DNA from: UBA1479 sp040221095
GTDB taxonomy: Bacteria > Pseudomonadota > Alphaproteobacteria > Rhodospirillales > Casp-alpha2
NCBI GenBank assembly: GCA_040221095.1
Contig: JAVJVP010000013.1
Coordinates: 297,095-361,094 of the forward strand
Reading direction: 5' to 3'
Length of the DNA: 64,000 bases
Shown: in pieces, positions 1-8,408 of the stretch
Numbering within the stretch: the stretch's first letter is position 1
Layout of the letters: every line of letters begins with the position of its first letter
Made by a program: the position numbers and the translations under genes
The notes under the pieces: generated by a model
What the model saw: the letters and a program-made list of their open reading frames with translations, nothing else
The model's database searches: none
Told to the model about the DNA's origin: nothing

Positions 1-44
1 TGAAGAAGAACCAGGTCGTGGTCGGCGCCGACGTGCAGGGCTGA
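1..44 (+). CDS. nrtA: 3' end of nitrate ABC transporter substrate-binding protein (partial)
   Basis: An open frame enters from the left edge and stops at TGA 42-44, giving a C-terminus that ends in KNQVVVGADVQG. Only 13 codons are visible, so the identity rests on position: it directly precedes nrtB and nrtCD on the same strand, where the periplasmic or lipid-anchored nitrate-binding subunit of this transporter normally lies. The residues alone prove nothing. Confidence 0.5.
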   Translation, partial: KKNQVVVGADVQG

Positions 45-61
45 CCCCGCCCGCGGGGACA

Positions 62-96
62 GGACGGGACCGCCGCCGCCTCGGGCGGTTCCGTCC
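62..96 (+). other. Intergenic hairpin between nrtA and nrtB
   Basis: Bases 62-74 pair with 84-96 (13 bp including one G-U pair) around a 9-base loop. The stem is very GC-rich but C-rich sequence follows it rather than a T-tract. An mRNA-stabilising or partial-termination hairpin, which would keep the binding protein more abundant than the permease, fits better than a full terminator. That role is inference. Confidence 0.5.
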
Positions 97-136
97 CCCC
101 TCCGGCCTGAAGTGACAGTTTGAAAGAGACAGATAA

Positions 137-1162
137 ATGACCGCAATCACCGCAAACCGGGTCAACAGCGTCCTGACCCTCATCGGCCTGACCTGGTTCA
201 CGCCGGTCATCCGGATGATCGCCGGCGAAAACCCGCGCCACGAGATGGTACAGTTGTGGCGTCTTCTCGGCGTGCCCATGCTGGCTTTCGCCGTGTTTCT
301 GGGCCTGTGGTCGCAGATGGCGTCGCAGGTGGAAACCAGCCTGGGCAAGATTCCGGGGCCCGTCGCCGTCTACGAGGAAGCGGTCAGCCTGTGGGAAGAC
401 CACAAGATCCAGCGGGAGAAGCAGGCCGCTTTTTATGAGCGCCAGGATAAGCGCCATGCGGCCAAGCTGGCCGAGGACCCCAATGCCGAGCTGAAATGGC
501 GCACCTACACGGGCAAGCCCAGCTACGTCGATCAGATCGTCACCAGCCTGAAGACCGTGTTCATGGGCTTCCTGATCGCGACCCTGTTCGCCGTGCCCAT
601 CGGCATCCTGTGCGGCCTGTCGCCTTTGTTCAATTCGGCCATGAACCCGCTGATCCAGATATTCAAGCCGGTGTCGCCCCTGGCCTGGCTGCCCATCGTC
701 ACCATGGTGGTCAGCGCCGTCTATGTGACCAACGATCCCATGTTCGACAAGTCGTTCCTGACCTCGGCGATCACGGTGACCCTGTGCTCGCTGTGGCCGA
801 CGCTCATCAACACCTCGGTCGGCGTCGCTTCGATCGACCGCGATCTGGTCAACGTCGGCCGCGTGCTGCAGCTCAACTGGTCGACCAAGGTCCTGAAGAT
901 GGTCCTGCCCTCGGCCCTGCCGCTGATCTTCACCGGCCTGCGCCTGTCCCTCGGCGTCGGCTGGATGGTGTTGATCGCCGCCGAAATGCTGGCCCAGAAC
1001 CCGGGTCTCGGCAAGTTCGTGTGGGACGAGTTCCAGAACGGCTCCTCCCATTCCCTCGGCAAGATCATGGTCGCCGTGTTCACCATCGGCATCATCGGCT
1101 TCCTGCTCGACCGGGTCATGCAGACCCTGCAGGGCCTCCTGACCTTCTCCGACAAGCGCTGA
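137..1162 (+). CDS. nrtB: Nitrate ABC transporter permease
   Basis: Inner-membrane permease of the nitrate/nitrite/cyanate ABC importer family (341 aa). A hydrophobic segment lies near residues 43-62 and the BPD permease core spans about 135-330. The ATPase-contacting EAA-type loop is around 229-262, ending in VLPSALP. Between TM1 and the core there is a charged, helical-looking stretch (about 70-128, with QREKQAAFYERQDKRHAAK) that makes the protein longer than a typical NrtB of about 270-280 aa. The gene sits between nrtA and nrtCD and has a purine-rich site (GAAAGAG) before the ATG. The substrate is inferred from the nasA/nirB neighbours; sulfonate or cyanate permeases look similar, but the context favours nitrate. 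Confidence 0.88.
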   Translation: MTAITANRVNSVLTLIGLTWFTPVIRMIAGENPRHEMVQLWRLLGVPMLAFAVFLGLWSQMASQVETSLGKIPGPVAVYEEAVSLWEDHKIQREKQAAFYERQDKRHAAKLAEDPNAELKWRTYTGKPSYVDQIVTSLKTVFMGFLIATLFAVPIGILCGLSPLFNSAMNPLIQIFKPVSPLAWLPIVTMVVSAVYVTNDPMFDKSFLTSAITVTLCSLWPTLINTSVGVASIDRDLVNVGRVLQLNWSTKVLKMVLPSALPLIFTGLRLSLGVGWMVLIAAEMLAQNPGLGKFVWDEFQNGSSHSLGKIMVAVFTIGIIGFLLDRVMQTLQGLLTFSDKR

Positions 1163-1180
1163 GCAGAGGAGACGAAAGCC

Positions 1181-2887
1181 ATGGCATTCCTGGAACTTCA
1201 AGGCGTCGCCAAGTCCTACGGTACGGCGGCGGCAAAGACCGAGGTCCTCAAGGACATCAACCTGTCCATCGACGCGGGCGAGTTCGTCGCCATCGTCGGC
1301 TTCTCCGGCTCGGGCAAGACGACCCTGATCTCGGCCATGGCCGGGCTGATCAAGCCCGACGCCGGGCGCATCGTCATGAAGGGCAAGGACATCGACGGCC
1401 CCGCGCCGGAGCGCGGCGTCGTGTTCCAGAATTATTCCCTCATGCCCTGGCTGTCCGTGGCGGGCAACATCGGCCTCGCCGTTGATGTCCTGTTCAAGGG
1501 CGAGACCAAGGCCCAGCGCCGGGCGCGGGTCGAGAAGTACGTTGACATGGTAGGCCTAAGCCACGCCATCACGCGCAAGCCGGCGGAACTTTCCGGCGGC
1601 ATGCGCCAGCGCGTCGCCGTGGCCCGGGCCTTGGCCATGGAGCCGGAGGTGCTGCTGCTGGACGAGCCGCTCAGCGCCCTGGATGCCCTGACCCGCGCCA
1701 ACCTGCAGGACGAGATCGAGGAAATCTGGAGCCGCGACAAGAAGACCGTGGTCCTCATCACCAACGACGTGGACGAGGCGATCCTGCTGGCCGACCGCAT
1801 CATCCCGCTCAACCCGGGCCCCGGGGCCACCTTCGGGCCCGAGTTCAAGGTCAATATCCCGCGCCCCCGCGACCGCGCGGCCATGAACCACGACGCCGCG
1901 TTCAAGGCGCTCCGCCGCGACGTGACGCAGTACCTGATGTCCGTCGGCGTCGACCGCGGGTCCGAGGCCGAGGACGACCTGGTCCTGCCCAACGTGGTGC
2001 CCATCGACCTGCACACCAAGCTGCCGCAGGTCGCCATGGACGCGGCCCAGCCGCGCACCCCCCATGACGAGCGCTATTGCGATTTCGCCAATATCTCCAA
2101 GACCTATCCCACGCCCAAGGGGCCGCTGACCGTGGTCGAGGGCTTCGACCTCAGAATGCGGCGGGGCGAATTCATCTCGATCATCGGCCATTCCGGCTGC
2201 GGCAAGTCGACGGTGCTGTCCATGGCGGCGGGCCTCAACCCGATCTCCGAAGGCGGCATCATCCTCGACGGGCGCGAAGTGTCCGACGCCGGGCCGGACC
2301 GCGGCGTGGTGTTCCAGGCGCCGTCCCTGTTTCCCTGGCTAACGGCGCTGGAGAACGTGGCGCTCGGCGTCGACAAGGTCTACCCCCACGCGACCCAGCC
2401 GGAACGGGAAGCCATCGTGCGCTATTACCTTAACCGCGTCGGCTTGTCCGACGCCGCCGACAAGGCCGCCTGCGACCTATCCAACGGCATGAAGCAGCGC
2501 GTCGGCATCGCCCGCGCCTTCGCCCTGTCGCCCAAGCTGCTGCTGCTGGACGAGCCCTTCGGGATGCTCGACAGCCTGACGCGGTGGGAGTTGCAGGAAG
2601 TGCTGATGGAGGTCTGGACCCGGACCCAGGTCACGGCGGTCTGCGTCACCCATGACGTGGACGAAGCGATCCTGCTGGCCGACCGGGTCATCATGATGAC
2701 CAACGGGCCGAACGCCCGGGTCGGCAAGATCATGGAGGTCGACCTGCCGCGTCCGCGCTCGCGCAAGCAGCTTCTCGAACATCCCAAGTACTACGAATAC
2801 CGGGCCGAGCTTTTAGATTTCCTGGAGGAATACGAGCACGGCCATCAGGGCAAGAGCGGTTCGCCAACAACGGAGGAGGCAGCGTGA
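1181..2887 (+). CDS. nrtCD: Nitrate ABC transporter, fused double ATPase
   Basis: A 568-aa protein with two complete ABC ATPase domains. Domain 1 has Walker A GFSGSGKT (40-47), signature LSGGMRQ (about 138) and Walker B VLLLDEPLSALD. Domain 2 has Walker A GHSGCGKS (about 337), signature LSNGMKQ (about 433) and LLLLDEPFGMLD. Each keeps a switch region with D-x-D-E-A after the Walker B. In cyanobacteria NrtC and NrtD are separate, and NrtC carries a regulatory substrate-binding domain; here the two nucleotide-binding domains are joined and no such domain is present. AGGAG precedes ATG 1181. The stop overlaps the nirB start (TGATG), which suggests translational coupling. Confidence 0.9.
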   Translation: MAFLELQGVAKSYGTAAAKTEVLKDINLSIDAGEFVAIVGFSGSGKTTLISAMAGLIKPDAGRIVMKGKDIDGPAPERGVVFQNYSLMPWLSVAGNIGLAVDVLFKGETKAQRRARVEKYVDMVGLSHAITRKPAELSGGMRQRVAVARALAMEPEVLLLDEPLSALDALTRANLQDEIEEIWSRDKKTVVLITNDVDEAILLADRIIPLNPGPGATFGPEFKVNIPRPRDRAAMNHDAAFKALRRDVTQYLMSVGVDRGSEAEDDLVLPNVVPIDLHTKLPQVAMDAAQPRTPHDERYCDFANISKTYPTPKGPLTVVEGFDLRMRRGEFISIIGHSGCGKSTVLSMAAGLNPISEGGIILDGREVSDAGPDRGVVFQAPSLFPWLTALENVALGVDKVYPHATQPEREAIVRYYLNRVGLSDAADKAACDLSNGMKQRVGIARAFALSPKLLLLDEPFGMLDSLTRWELQEVLMEVWTRTQVTAVCVTHDVDEAILLADRVIMMTNGPNARVGKIMEVDLPRPRSRKQLLEHPKYYEYRAELLDFLEEYEHGHQGKSGSPTTEEAA

Positions 2888-5349
2888 TGAGCCAGACACC
2901 CCCCAAAAAACTCGTCGTCATCGGCAACGGCATGGCGCCGGGGCGGGTGCTCGACCATCTGTTCGACAAGGCCCCCGACGCCTATCAGGTGACGATCTTC
3001 AACGCCGAACCTCGCGTCAACTACGACCGCATCATGCTGTCGCCGGTGCTGTCCGGGGAAAAGGCCTATGAAGACATCATCATCCATGATGACGCCTGGT
3101 ACGAACAACACGGCGTGACCCTGCTGAAGGGCAAGAAGGTCATGGAGATCGACCGCGCGGACCGCAAGGTCGTCGCCGACGACGGCACCTTGGCGGAATA
3201 CGACAAGCTGCTGATCGCCACGGGCTCGTCGCCCTTCGTCATCCCCGTGCCGGGCAAGGACCTTTCGGGCGTCGTCACCTACCGTGACCTGGACGACGTC
3301 GACGCCATGCTGGACGCCGCCAAGTCGGGCGGCCACGCGGTGGTGATCGGCGGTGGCCTGCTCGGGCTCGAGGCCGCCTACGGCCTGAAGCGCCAGGGCA
3401 TGGAGGTCACCGTCCTGCACCTGATGCCGACGCTGATGGAACGCCAGTTAGACCCCAGCGCCGGTTATTTGCTGGAAAAGGCCCTGGCCGACCGTGACAT
3501 CAAGATCATCACCCGCGCCAACACCAAGGAAATCACCGGCCGCGACGGTAAGGTCGCGGGCGTGGTGCTGGAAGACGGCACGGAACTTCCCGCCGACATC
3601 GTGGTCATGGCCGTGGGCATCCGGCCCAGCGCGCAGTTGGCCGACGACGCGGGGCTCGAGGTCGGGCGCGGCATCTTGGTCGACGATCATCTGCGGACCA
3701 GCGATCCGGACATCCTGGCGGTCGGCGAATGCGTCGAACACCGGGGACAGTGTTACGGCCTGGTCGCCCCCCTCTACGACATGGCCAAGGTTATCGCCGC
3801 CAACCTGGCCGGGGACGAAGCGCCCGAATACACGGGCTCGGTCACCGCGACAAAGCTGAAGGTCACGGGCATCGACCTCTATTCCGCCGGCGACTTTGCC
3901 GAGGCCGAGGACCGCGAGGAGATCGTCCTGCGCGATGCCGCCGGCGGCGTCTACAAGCGCCTGGTGCTGAAGGACAACAGGATCATCGGCGCCGTGCTGT
4001 ACGGCGACACGGCCGACGGGGCCTGGTTCTTCGACATGCTGAAGAAGGGCACGGATATTTCCGACCTGCGCGAAACCCTGATCTTCGGCCAGGCCTATGC
4101 GGGGGGCGCCCCGCTGGACCCTACGGCGGCCGTTGCAGCCTTACCGGATGACGCGGAGATCTGCGGCTGCAACGGCGTGTGCAAGGGGGCCATCGTTCAG
4201 GCCATCACGGAAAAGGGCCTGACCGGCGTTGACGGCGTGCGCGCCCATACCAAGGCGTCCGGCAGCTGCGGCACCTGCACGGGGCTGGTCGAACAGCTGT
4301 TGAAGGTCACCCTGGGCGATGCCTTCCAGCCCGACGCCGTTCAGCCCATGTGCGGCTGCACGGACCTGGGCCATGACGACGTGCGGCGGCTGATCGTCGC
4401 CCAGGAACTGAAATCCATTCCCGCCGTCGTGCAGGAACTGAACTGGAAGACCTCCTGCGGCTGCGCCAAGTGCCGCCCGGCCCTGAACTACTACCTGCTG
4501 GCGACCTGGCCCGGGGAATACGTGGACGACAAGCAGTCCCGCTTCATCAACGAACGGGTCCACGCCAACATCCAGAAGGACGGCACCTATTCCGTGGTGC
4601 CGCGCATGTGGGGCGGCATCACCACGCCGGACGAACTGCGCGCCATCGCCGATGTCGCCGACAAGTTCCAGATCCCGACCGTGAAGGTCACGGGCGGCCA
4701 GCGCATCGATCTTCTGGGCGTGAAGAAGGAAGACCTGCCTGCCGTCTGGGCAGACCTGAATGCCGCCGGCATGGTGTCCGGCCATGCCTACGGCAAGTCG
4801 CTACGCACGGTGAAGACCTGCGTCGGCACCGATTGGTGCCGCTTCGGAACCCAGGATTCCACGGGCCTGGGCATCAAGCTGGAACGCTTCCTGTGGGGAT
4901 CGTGGACGCCGCACAAGGTCAAGCTGGCCGTGTCCGGCTGCCCGCGCAACTGCGCCGAGGCGACCTGCAAGGACATCGGCGTGGTCTGCGTCGACAGTGG
5001 CTATGAAATCCACTTCGCCGGGGCCGCCGGGATGCACGTCAAGGGGACGGAGCTTCTCTGCACCGTGGCGACGGAGGCGGAGGTCATGGAATACGTCGGC
5101 GCCCTGATGCAGCTCTACCGCGAGCAGGGCCGCTATCTGGAACGCATCTACAAATGGGCAGACCGGGTCGGCTTCGACGTCGCCCGCGATCAGGTGGTGG
5201 AGAACGCCCCACGGCGCAAGGAGCTGAACGCCCGCTTCGTCTACTCACAACAGTTCATGCAGAACGATCCCTGGGCCGAACGCGCCCAGGGCAAGGATGC
5301 GGAAGAATTCACCTCCTTCCGTCTCGGGCATTTGGGGAAAGTCGCGTGA
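2887..5349 (+). CDS. nirB: Assimilatory NAD(P)H nitrite reductase, large subunit
   Basis: Six-electron reduction of nitrite to ammonium in the cytoplasm (820 aa). The N-terminal half is an FAD/NAD(P)H-binding pyridine nucleotide-disulfide oxidoreductase (GNGMAP near residue 13, a second Rossmann GGGLLGLEAA near 155). Two BFD-like [2Fe-2S] modules follow (CGCNGVC near 425 with CGTC; CGC near 487 with CGCAKC). The sulfite/nitrite reductase part carries the siroheme-[4Fe-4S] ligands in TCVGTDWC (about 645) and SGCPRNC (about 683). ATG 2887 is chosen because GGAGGAGG ends 7 nt upstream; GTG 2884 is an alternative. It overlaps nrtCD by 1 nt and nirD by 1 nt. Confidence 0.95.
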   Translation: MSQTPPKKLVVIGNGMAPGRVLDHLFDKAPDAYQVTIFNAEPRVNYDRIMLSPVLSGEKAYEDIIIHDDAWYEQHGVTLLKGKKVMEIDRADRKVVADDGTLAEYDKLLIATGSSPFVIPVPGKDLSGVVTYRDLDDVDAMLDAAKSGGHAVVIGGGLLGLEAAYGLKRQGMEVTVLHLMPTLMERQLDPSAGYLLEKALADRDIKIITRANTKEITGRDGKVAGVVLEDGTELPADIVVMAVGIRPSAQLADDAGLEVGRGILVDDHLRTSDPDILAVGECVEHRGQCYGLVAPLYDMAKVIAANLAGDEAPEYTGSVTATKLKVTGIDLYSAGDFAEAEDREEIVLRDAAGGVYKRLVLKDNRIIGAVLYGDTADGAWFFDMLKKGTDISDLRETLIFGQAYAGGAPLDPTAAVAALPDDAEICGCNGVCKGAIVQAITEKGLTGVDGVRAHTKASGSCGTCTGLVEQLLKVTLGDAFQPDAVQPMCGCTDLGHDDVRRLIVAQELKSIPAVVQELNWKTSCGCAKCRPALNYYLLATWPGEYVDDKQSRFINERVHANIQKDGTYSVVPRMWGGITTPDELRAIADVADKFQIPTVKVTGGQRIDLLGVKKEDLPAVWADLNAAGMVSGHAYGKSLRTVKTCVGTDWCRFGTQDSTGLGIKLERFLWGSWTPHKVKLAVSGCPRNCAEATCKDIGVVCVDSGYEIHFAGAAGMHVKGTELLCTVATEAEVMEYVGALMQLYREQGRYLERIYKWADRVGFDVARDQVVENAPRRKELNARFVYSQQFMQNDPWAERAQGKDAEEFTSFRLGHLGKVA

Positions 5350-5696
5350 TGAACGACATGAGCATGAACGCGAAAACGCAGGTCTGGATCGAAATCTGCC
5401 GGCTGGAAGACATTCCGCCGCAGGGCGCGCGGGTGATCCGGGCGACGCTCGGCTGCGTCGCCCTGTTCCGCACGGCGGCGGACCAGGTCTTCGCGCTGGA
5501 GGACCGCTGCCCGCACAAGGGCGGGCCGCTCAGCCAGGGCATCGTGCACGAGACCGGCGTGACCTGCCCCTTGCATAACTGGGTCATCGACCTGGAAACA
5601 GGCCGCGCCAAGGCCCCGGACGAAGGGCGCGTGCGCACCTTCCCCGTCGAGGTGCGCGACGGCAAGGTCCTCATCGACCGGACCTTGTTGGCCTAA
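5349..5696 (+). CDS. nirD: Nitrite reductase, small (Rieske-like) subunit
   Basis: A 115-aa partner of NirB with a Rieske fold. The motif CPHKGGPLSQG followed by CPLHNW supplies the C-x-H and C-x2-H ligands, so a [2Fe-2S] cluster appears to be kept; some NirD proteins have lost it. The frame stays open far upstream inside nirB, but the ATG overlapping the nirB stop (TGATG at 5347-5351) gives the right length. It lies between nirB and nasA and is surely co-translated with nirB. Confidence 0.93.
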   Translation: MNDMSMNAKTQVWIEICRLEDIPPQGARVIRATLGCVALFRTAADQVFALEDRCPHKGGPLSQGIVHETGVTCPLHNWVIDLETGRAKAPDEGRVRTFPVEVRDGKVLIDRTLLA

Positions 5697-5713
5697 AGCG
5701 AGGAGCAGGGAGA

Positions 5714-8407
5714 ATGGCCGCCGCAACGACGGAACCGGAAAACGCCTGCACCGCGACCACCTGCCCCTATTGCGGGGTCGGCTGCGGCGTCAAGGCCACC
5801 GTGGCCGCCGACGGTGCCGTCGCCATCTCGGGCGATCCCGACCATCCGGCCAATTTCGGCCGGCTGTGTTCCAAGGGCACCAACCTGGGGGAAACGCTCT
5901 CCCGCGACGACCGCTTGCTGCATCCGGAGATCGGGGGGCGGCAGGCATCCTGGGACGACGCCCTGGATCTTGTCGCCTCCCGGTTCCGCGAAGCGATCGA
6001 CGAACACGGCTCCGATTCCGTCGCCTTCTACGTTTCCGGCCAGTTGCTGACCGAAGACTATTACGTCGCCAACAAGCTGATGAAGGGCTTCATCGGCTCG
6101 GGCAACATCGACACCAACTCGCGGCTCTGCATGGCGTCCTCGGTCGCCGGGCACAAGCGCGCCTTCGGCACGGATACGGTGCCGGGGCTTTACGAGGACC
6201 TGGAGCAGGCGGACCTTGTCGTCATGGTCGGCTCCAATCTGGCCTGGTGCCATCCCGTGTTGTACCAGCGCCTGCAGGCGGCCCGGAAAGCGCGCGGCAC
6301 CCGCGTCGTCGTCATCGACCCCCGGCGCACGGCGACGGCGGAGACGGCGGACATGCATCTGGCCTTGCAGCCGGGGTCGGACGTCGCCCTGTTCAACGGG
6401 CTGCTGGCTTGGCTGGCACAAACCGGCGGGTTCGACGGCACCTTCATCGCCGACCATACGGCGGGGGTCACGGCGGCCCTGCGCACGGCCGAGACGGCGG
6501 ACCCGGAATGGGTGGCGGCGCGCTGCGGCCTGCCGCTCGATCAGGTCATGGCCTTCTACAAGCTGTTCGTGCGCACGGAGCGCACGGTCACCGTTTACAG
6601 CCAGGGCGTCAACCAATCCTCGGCGGGCACGGACAAGGTCAACGCCATCATCAACTGCCACCTGGCGACGGGCCGTATCGGGCGGCCCGGCATGGGACCG
6701 TTTTCCGTGACCGGGCAGCCCAACGCCATGGGCGGGCGGGAGACGGGCGGGCTCGCCAACCAACTGGCCTGCCATCTGGAACTGGACGACCCGTCCCACC
6801 GCGACTTGGTGCAGGGGTTCTGGGCCAGCCCGGTCATCGCCGGGGCGGCGGGGCTCAAGGCCGTCGACATGTTCGACGCCGTGGCCGACGGCCGCATCAA
6901 GGCGCTATGGGTCATGGCGACCAACCCGGCGGTCAGCCTGCCCGACGCCGACCGGGTGCGCGACGCCATCCGCCAATGCCCCTTCGTCGCCGTGTCGGAC
7001 GTGACGCGGGCGACGGACACGGCGGCGCTCGCCCATGTCCTGCTGCCGGCCCAGGCCTGGGGCGAGAAGGAGGGCACGGTGACCAATTCGGAACGCCGGA
7101 TTTCCAGGCAGCGCGCGTTCCTGCCGATCCCCGAGGACGTGCGCGCCGACTGGTGGATGATTTCCCAGGTCGCGGCCCGTCTGGGGCACGGCGACGCCTT
7201 TGATTACGCCGGCCCCGCCGACATCTTCCGCGAATACGCGGCCCTGACCGTCCGCGCCAACGCGGCCCTGGCCCGTGATCTCGATCTCGGCGCCATGGCG
7301 GCGATCGACGATGGGGCCTATGACGCGCTGCCGCCGACCCTGTGGCCGCAACGGACCGAGGGGGCGTCCGAGGACCGGTTCTTCGCCGACGGCGGCTTCT
7401 TCACCGCCGACGGACGCGGACGCTTCATCGCCGTCACGGACCGAGCCCCGGCGACGGCGACGGACATCGCTTATCCGCTTGTCCTCAACACCGGGCGCAT
7501 CCGCGACCAATGGCACACCATGACGCGCACGGGCCTGTCGCCGGCCCTGTCGCAGCATCTGGCCGAGCCGTTTCTGGAAATCGTGCCCGAGGATGCGGAA
7601 CGCCTGGGCCTCGGCCCGGCCATGCTGGCCCGGGTGACGAGCCCCCAGGGCGAATGCCTGGTGCGCGCCCTGATCACCCGGCGGGTCAAACCCGGGCAGG
7701 TCTTCATGCCCATGCATTGGAACGATCAATGGTCGGGCAGAGCGCGGGCCGACGCCCTGGTCGCGTCCCACGTCGATCCCGTGTCGGGCCAGCCGGAAGC
7801 GAAATACACGCCGGTCTGCGTCACGCCCTTCGCCGCCGGGTTCTACGCCTTCGCCGTCGCAGCCCGGAGGCCCGATCCGGCGGGCGCCGATTACTGGGCC
7901 CTGGCTCGGGCCGAGGGCGGCTGGCGTCTGGAACTGGCGGGGGCCGCCGTGCCCGGGGACTGGGCCGCCTGGGCGGCGTCGGTCCTGGGGCTGGACGCGT
8001 CGGGCGACACCCTCCGCGTGATGGCGAGCGAGGATCGGGCCGCCGGCGGCTACCGCATGGCGGCTTTTCAGGGGGACCGATTGGCCGGGGCATTGTTCGC
8101 GTCGCGGGCGCCGGTCACCGCGGACCGCGCCTGGCTGGCCGGAAAGCTGGCCGACAGCGCCGCCACCCTGGCCGAACGGATCGCGATCCTGGCCGGGCGC
8201 CGCGCCGCCGACACGGCCGACCCCGGGGCCATCGTCTGCACCTGCATGTTCGTCGGCGCCAACGATATCCGCCGCGCCATCGTCGACCAGGGCTGTACCA
8301 CGGTTGATGCGGTGGGGGCCTGCACGGGGGCGGGAATCACCTGCGGGTCGTGTCGCCCGGAAATCGAGGTGCTGATCGCCGATGCCGAATTGAGGGAAGC
8401 AAGCTGA
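5714..8407 (+). CDS. nasA: Assimilatory nitrate reductase, catalytic subunit
   Basis: A cytoplasmic molybdopterin (bis-MGD) oxidoreductase reducing nitrate to nitrite (897 aa). The N-terminus has the [4Fe-4S] binding set CPYCGVGC ... LCSKG and no Tat signal. The molybdopterin oxidoreductase and dinucleotide-binding domains follow, with LNTGRIRDQWHTMTRTG near 590. The last 60 residues form a BFD-like [2Fe-2S] module (CTCM ... CGSC), as in Klebsiella NasA. A low-complexity Ala/Gly-rich linker (about 710-830) precedes it. GGAG sits upstream of the ATG. No diaphorase (NasC-like) or ferredoxin gene lies beside it, so the electron donor is unknown. Confidence 0.94.
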   Translation: MAAATTEPENACTATTCPYCGVGCGVKATVAADGAVAISGDPDHPANFGRLCSKGTNLGETLSRDDRLLHPEIGGRQASWDDALDLVASRFREAIDEHGSDSVAFYVSGQLLTEDYYVANKLMKGFIGSGNIDTNSRLCMASSVAGHKRAFGTDTVPGLYEDLEQADLVVMVGSNLAWCHPVLYQRLQAARKARGTRVVVIDPRRTATAETADMHLALQPGSDVALFNGLLAWLAQTGGFDGTFIADHTAGVTAALRTAETADPEWVAARCGLPLDQVMAFYKLFVRTERTVTVYSQGVNQSSAGTDKVNAIINCHLATGRIGRPGMGPFSVTGQPNAMGGRETGGLANQLACHLELDDPSHRDLVQGFWASPVIAGAAGLKAVDMFDAVADGRIKALWVMATNPAVSLPDADRVRDAIRQCPFVAVSDVTRATDTAALAHVLLPAQAWGEKEGTVTNSERRISRQRAFLPIPEDVRADWWMISQVAARLGHGDAFDYAGPADIFREYAALTVRANAALARDLDLGAMAAIDDGAYDALPPTLWPQRTEGASEDRFFADGGFFTADGRGRFIAVTDRAPATATDIAYPLVLNTGRIRDQWHTMTRTGLSPALSQHLAEPFLEIVPEDAERLGLGPAMLARVTSPQGECLVRALITRRVKPGQVFMPMHWNDQWSGRARADALVASHVDPVSGQPEAKYTPVCVTPFAAGFYAFAVAARRPDPAGADYWALARAEGGWRLELAGAAVPGDWAAWAASVLGLDASGDTLRVMASEDRAAGGYRMAAFQGDRLAGALFASRAPVTADRAWLAGKLADSAATLAERIAILAGRRAADTADPGAIVCTCMFVGANDIRRAIVDQGCTTVDAVGACTGAGITCGSCRPEIEVLIADAELREAS

Positions 8408-8408
8408 C

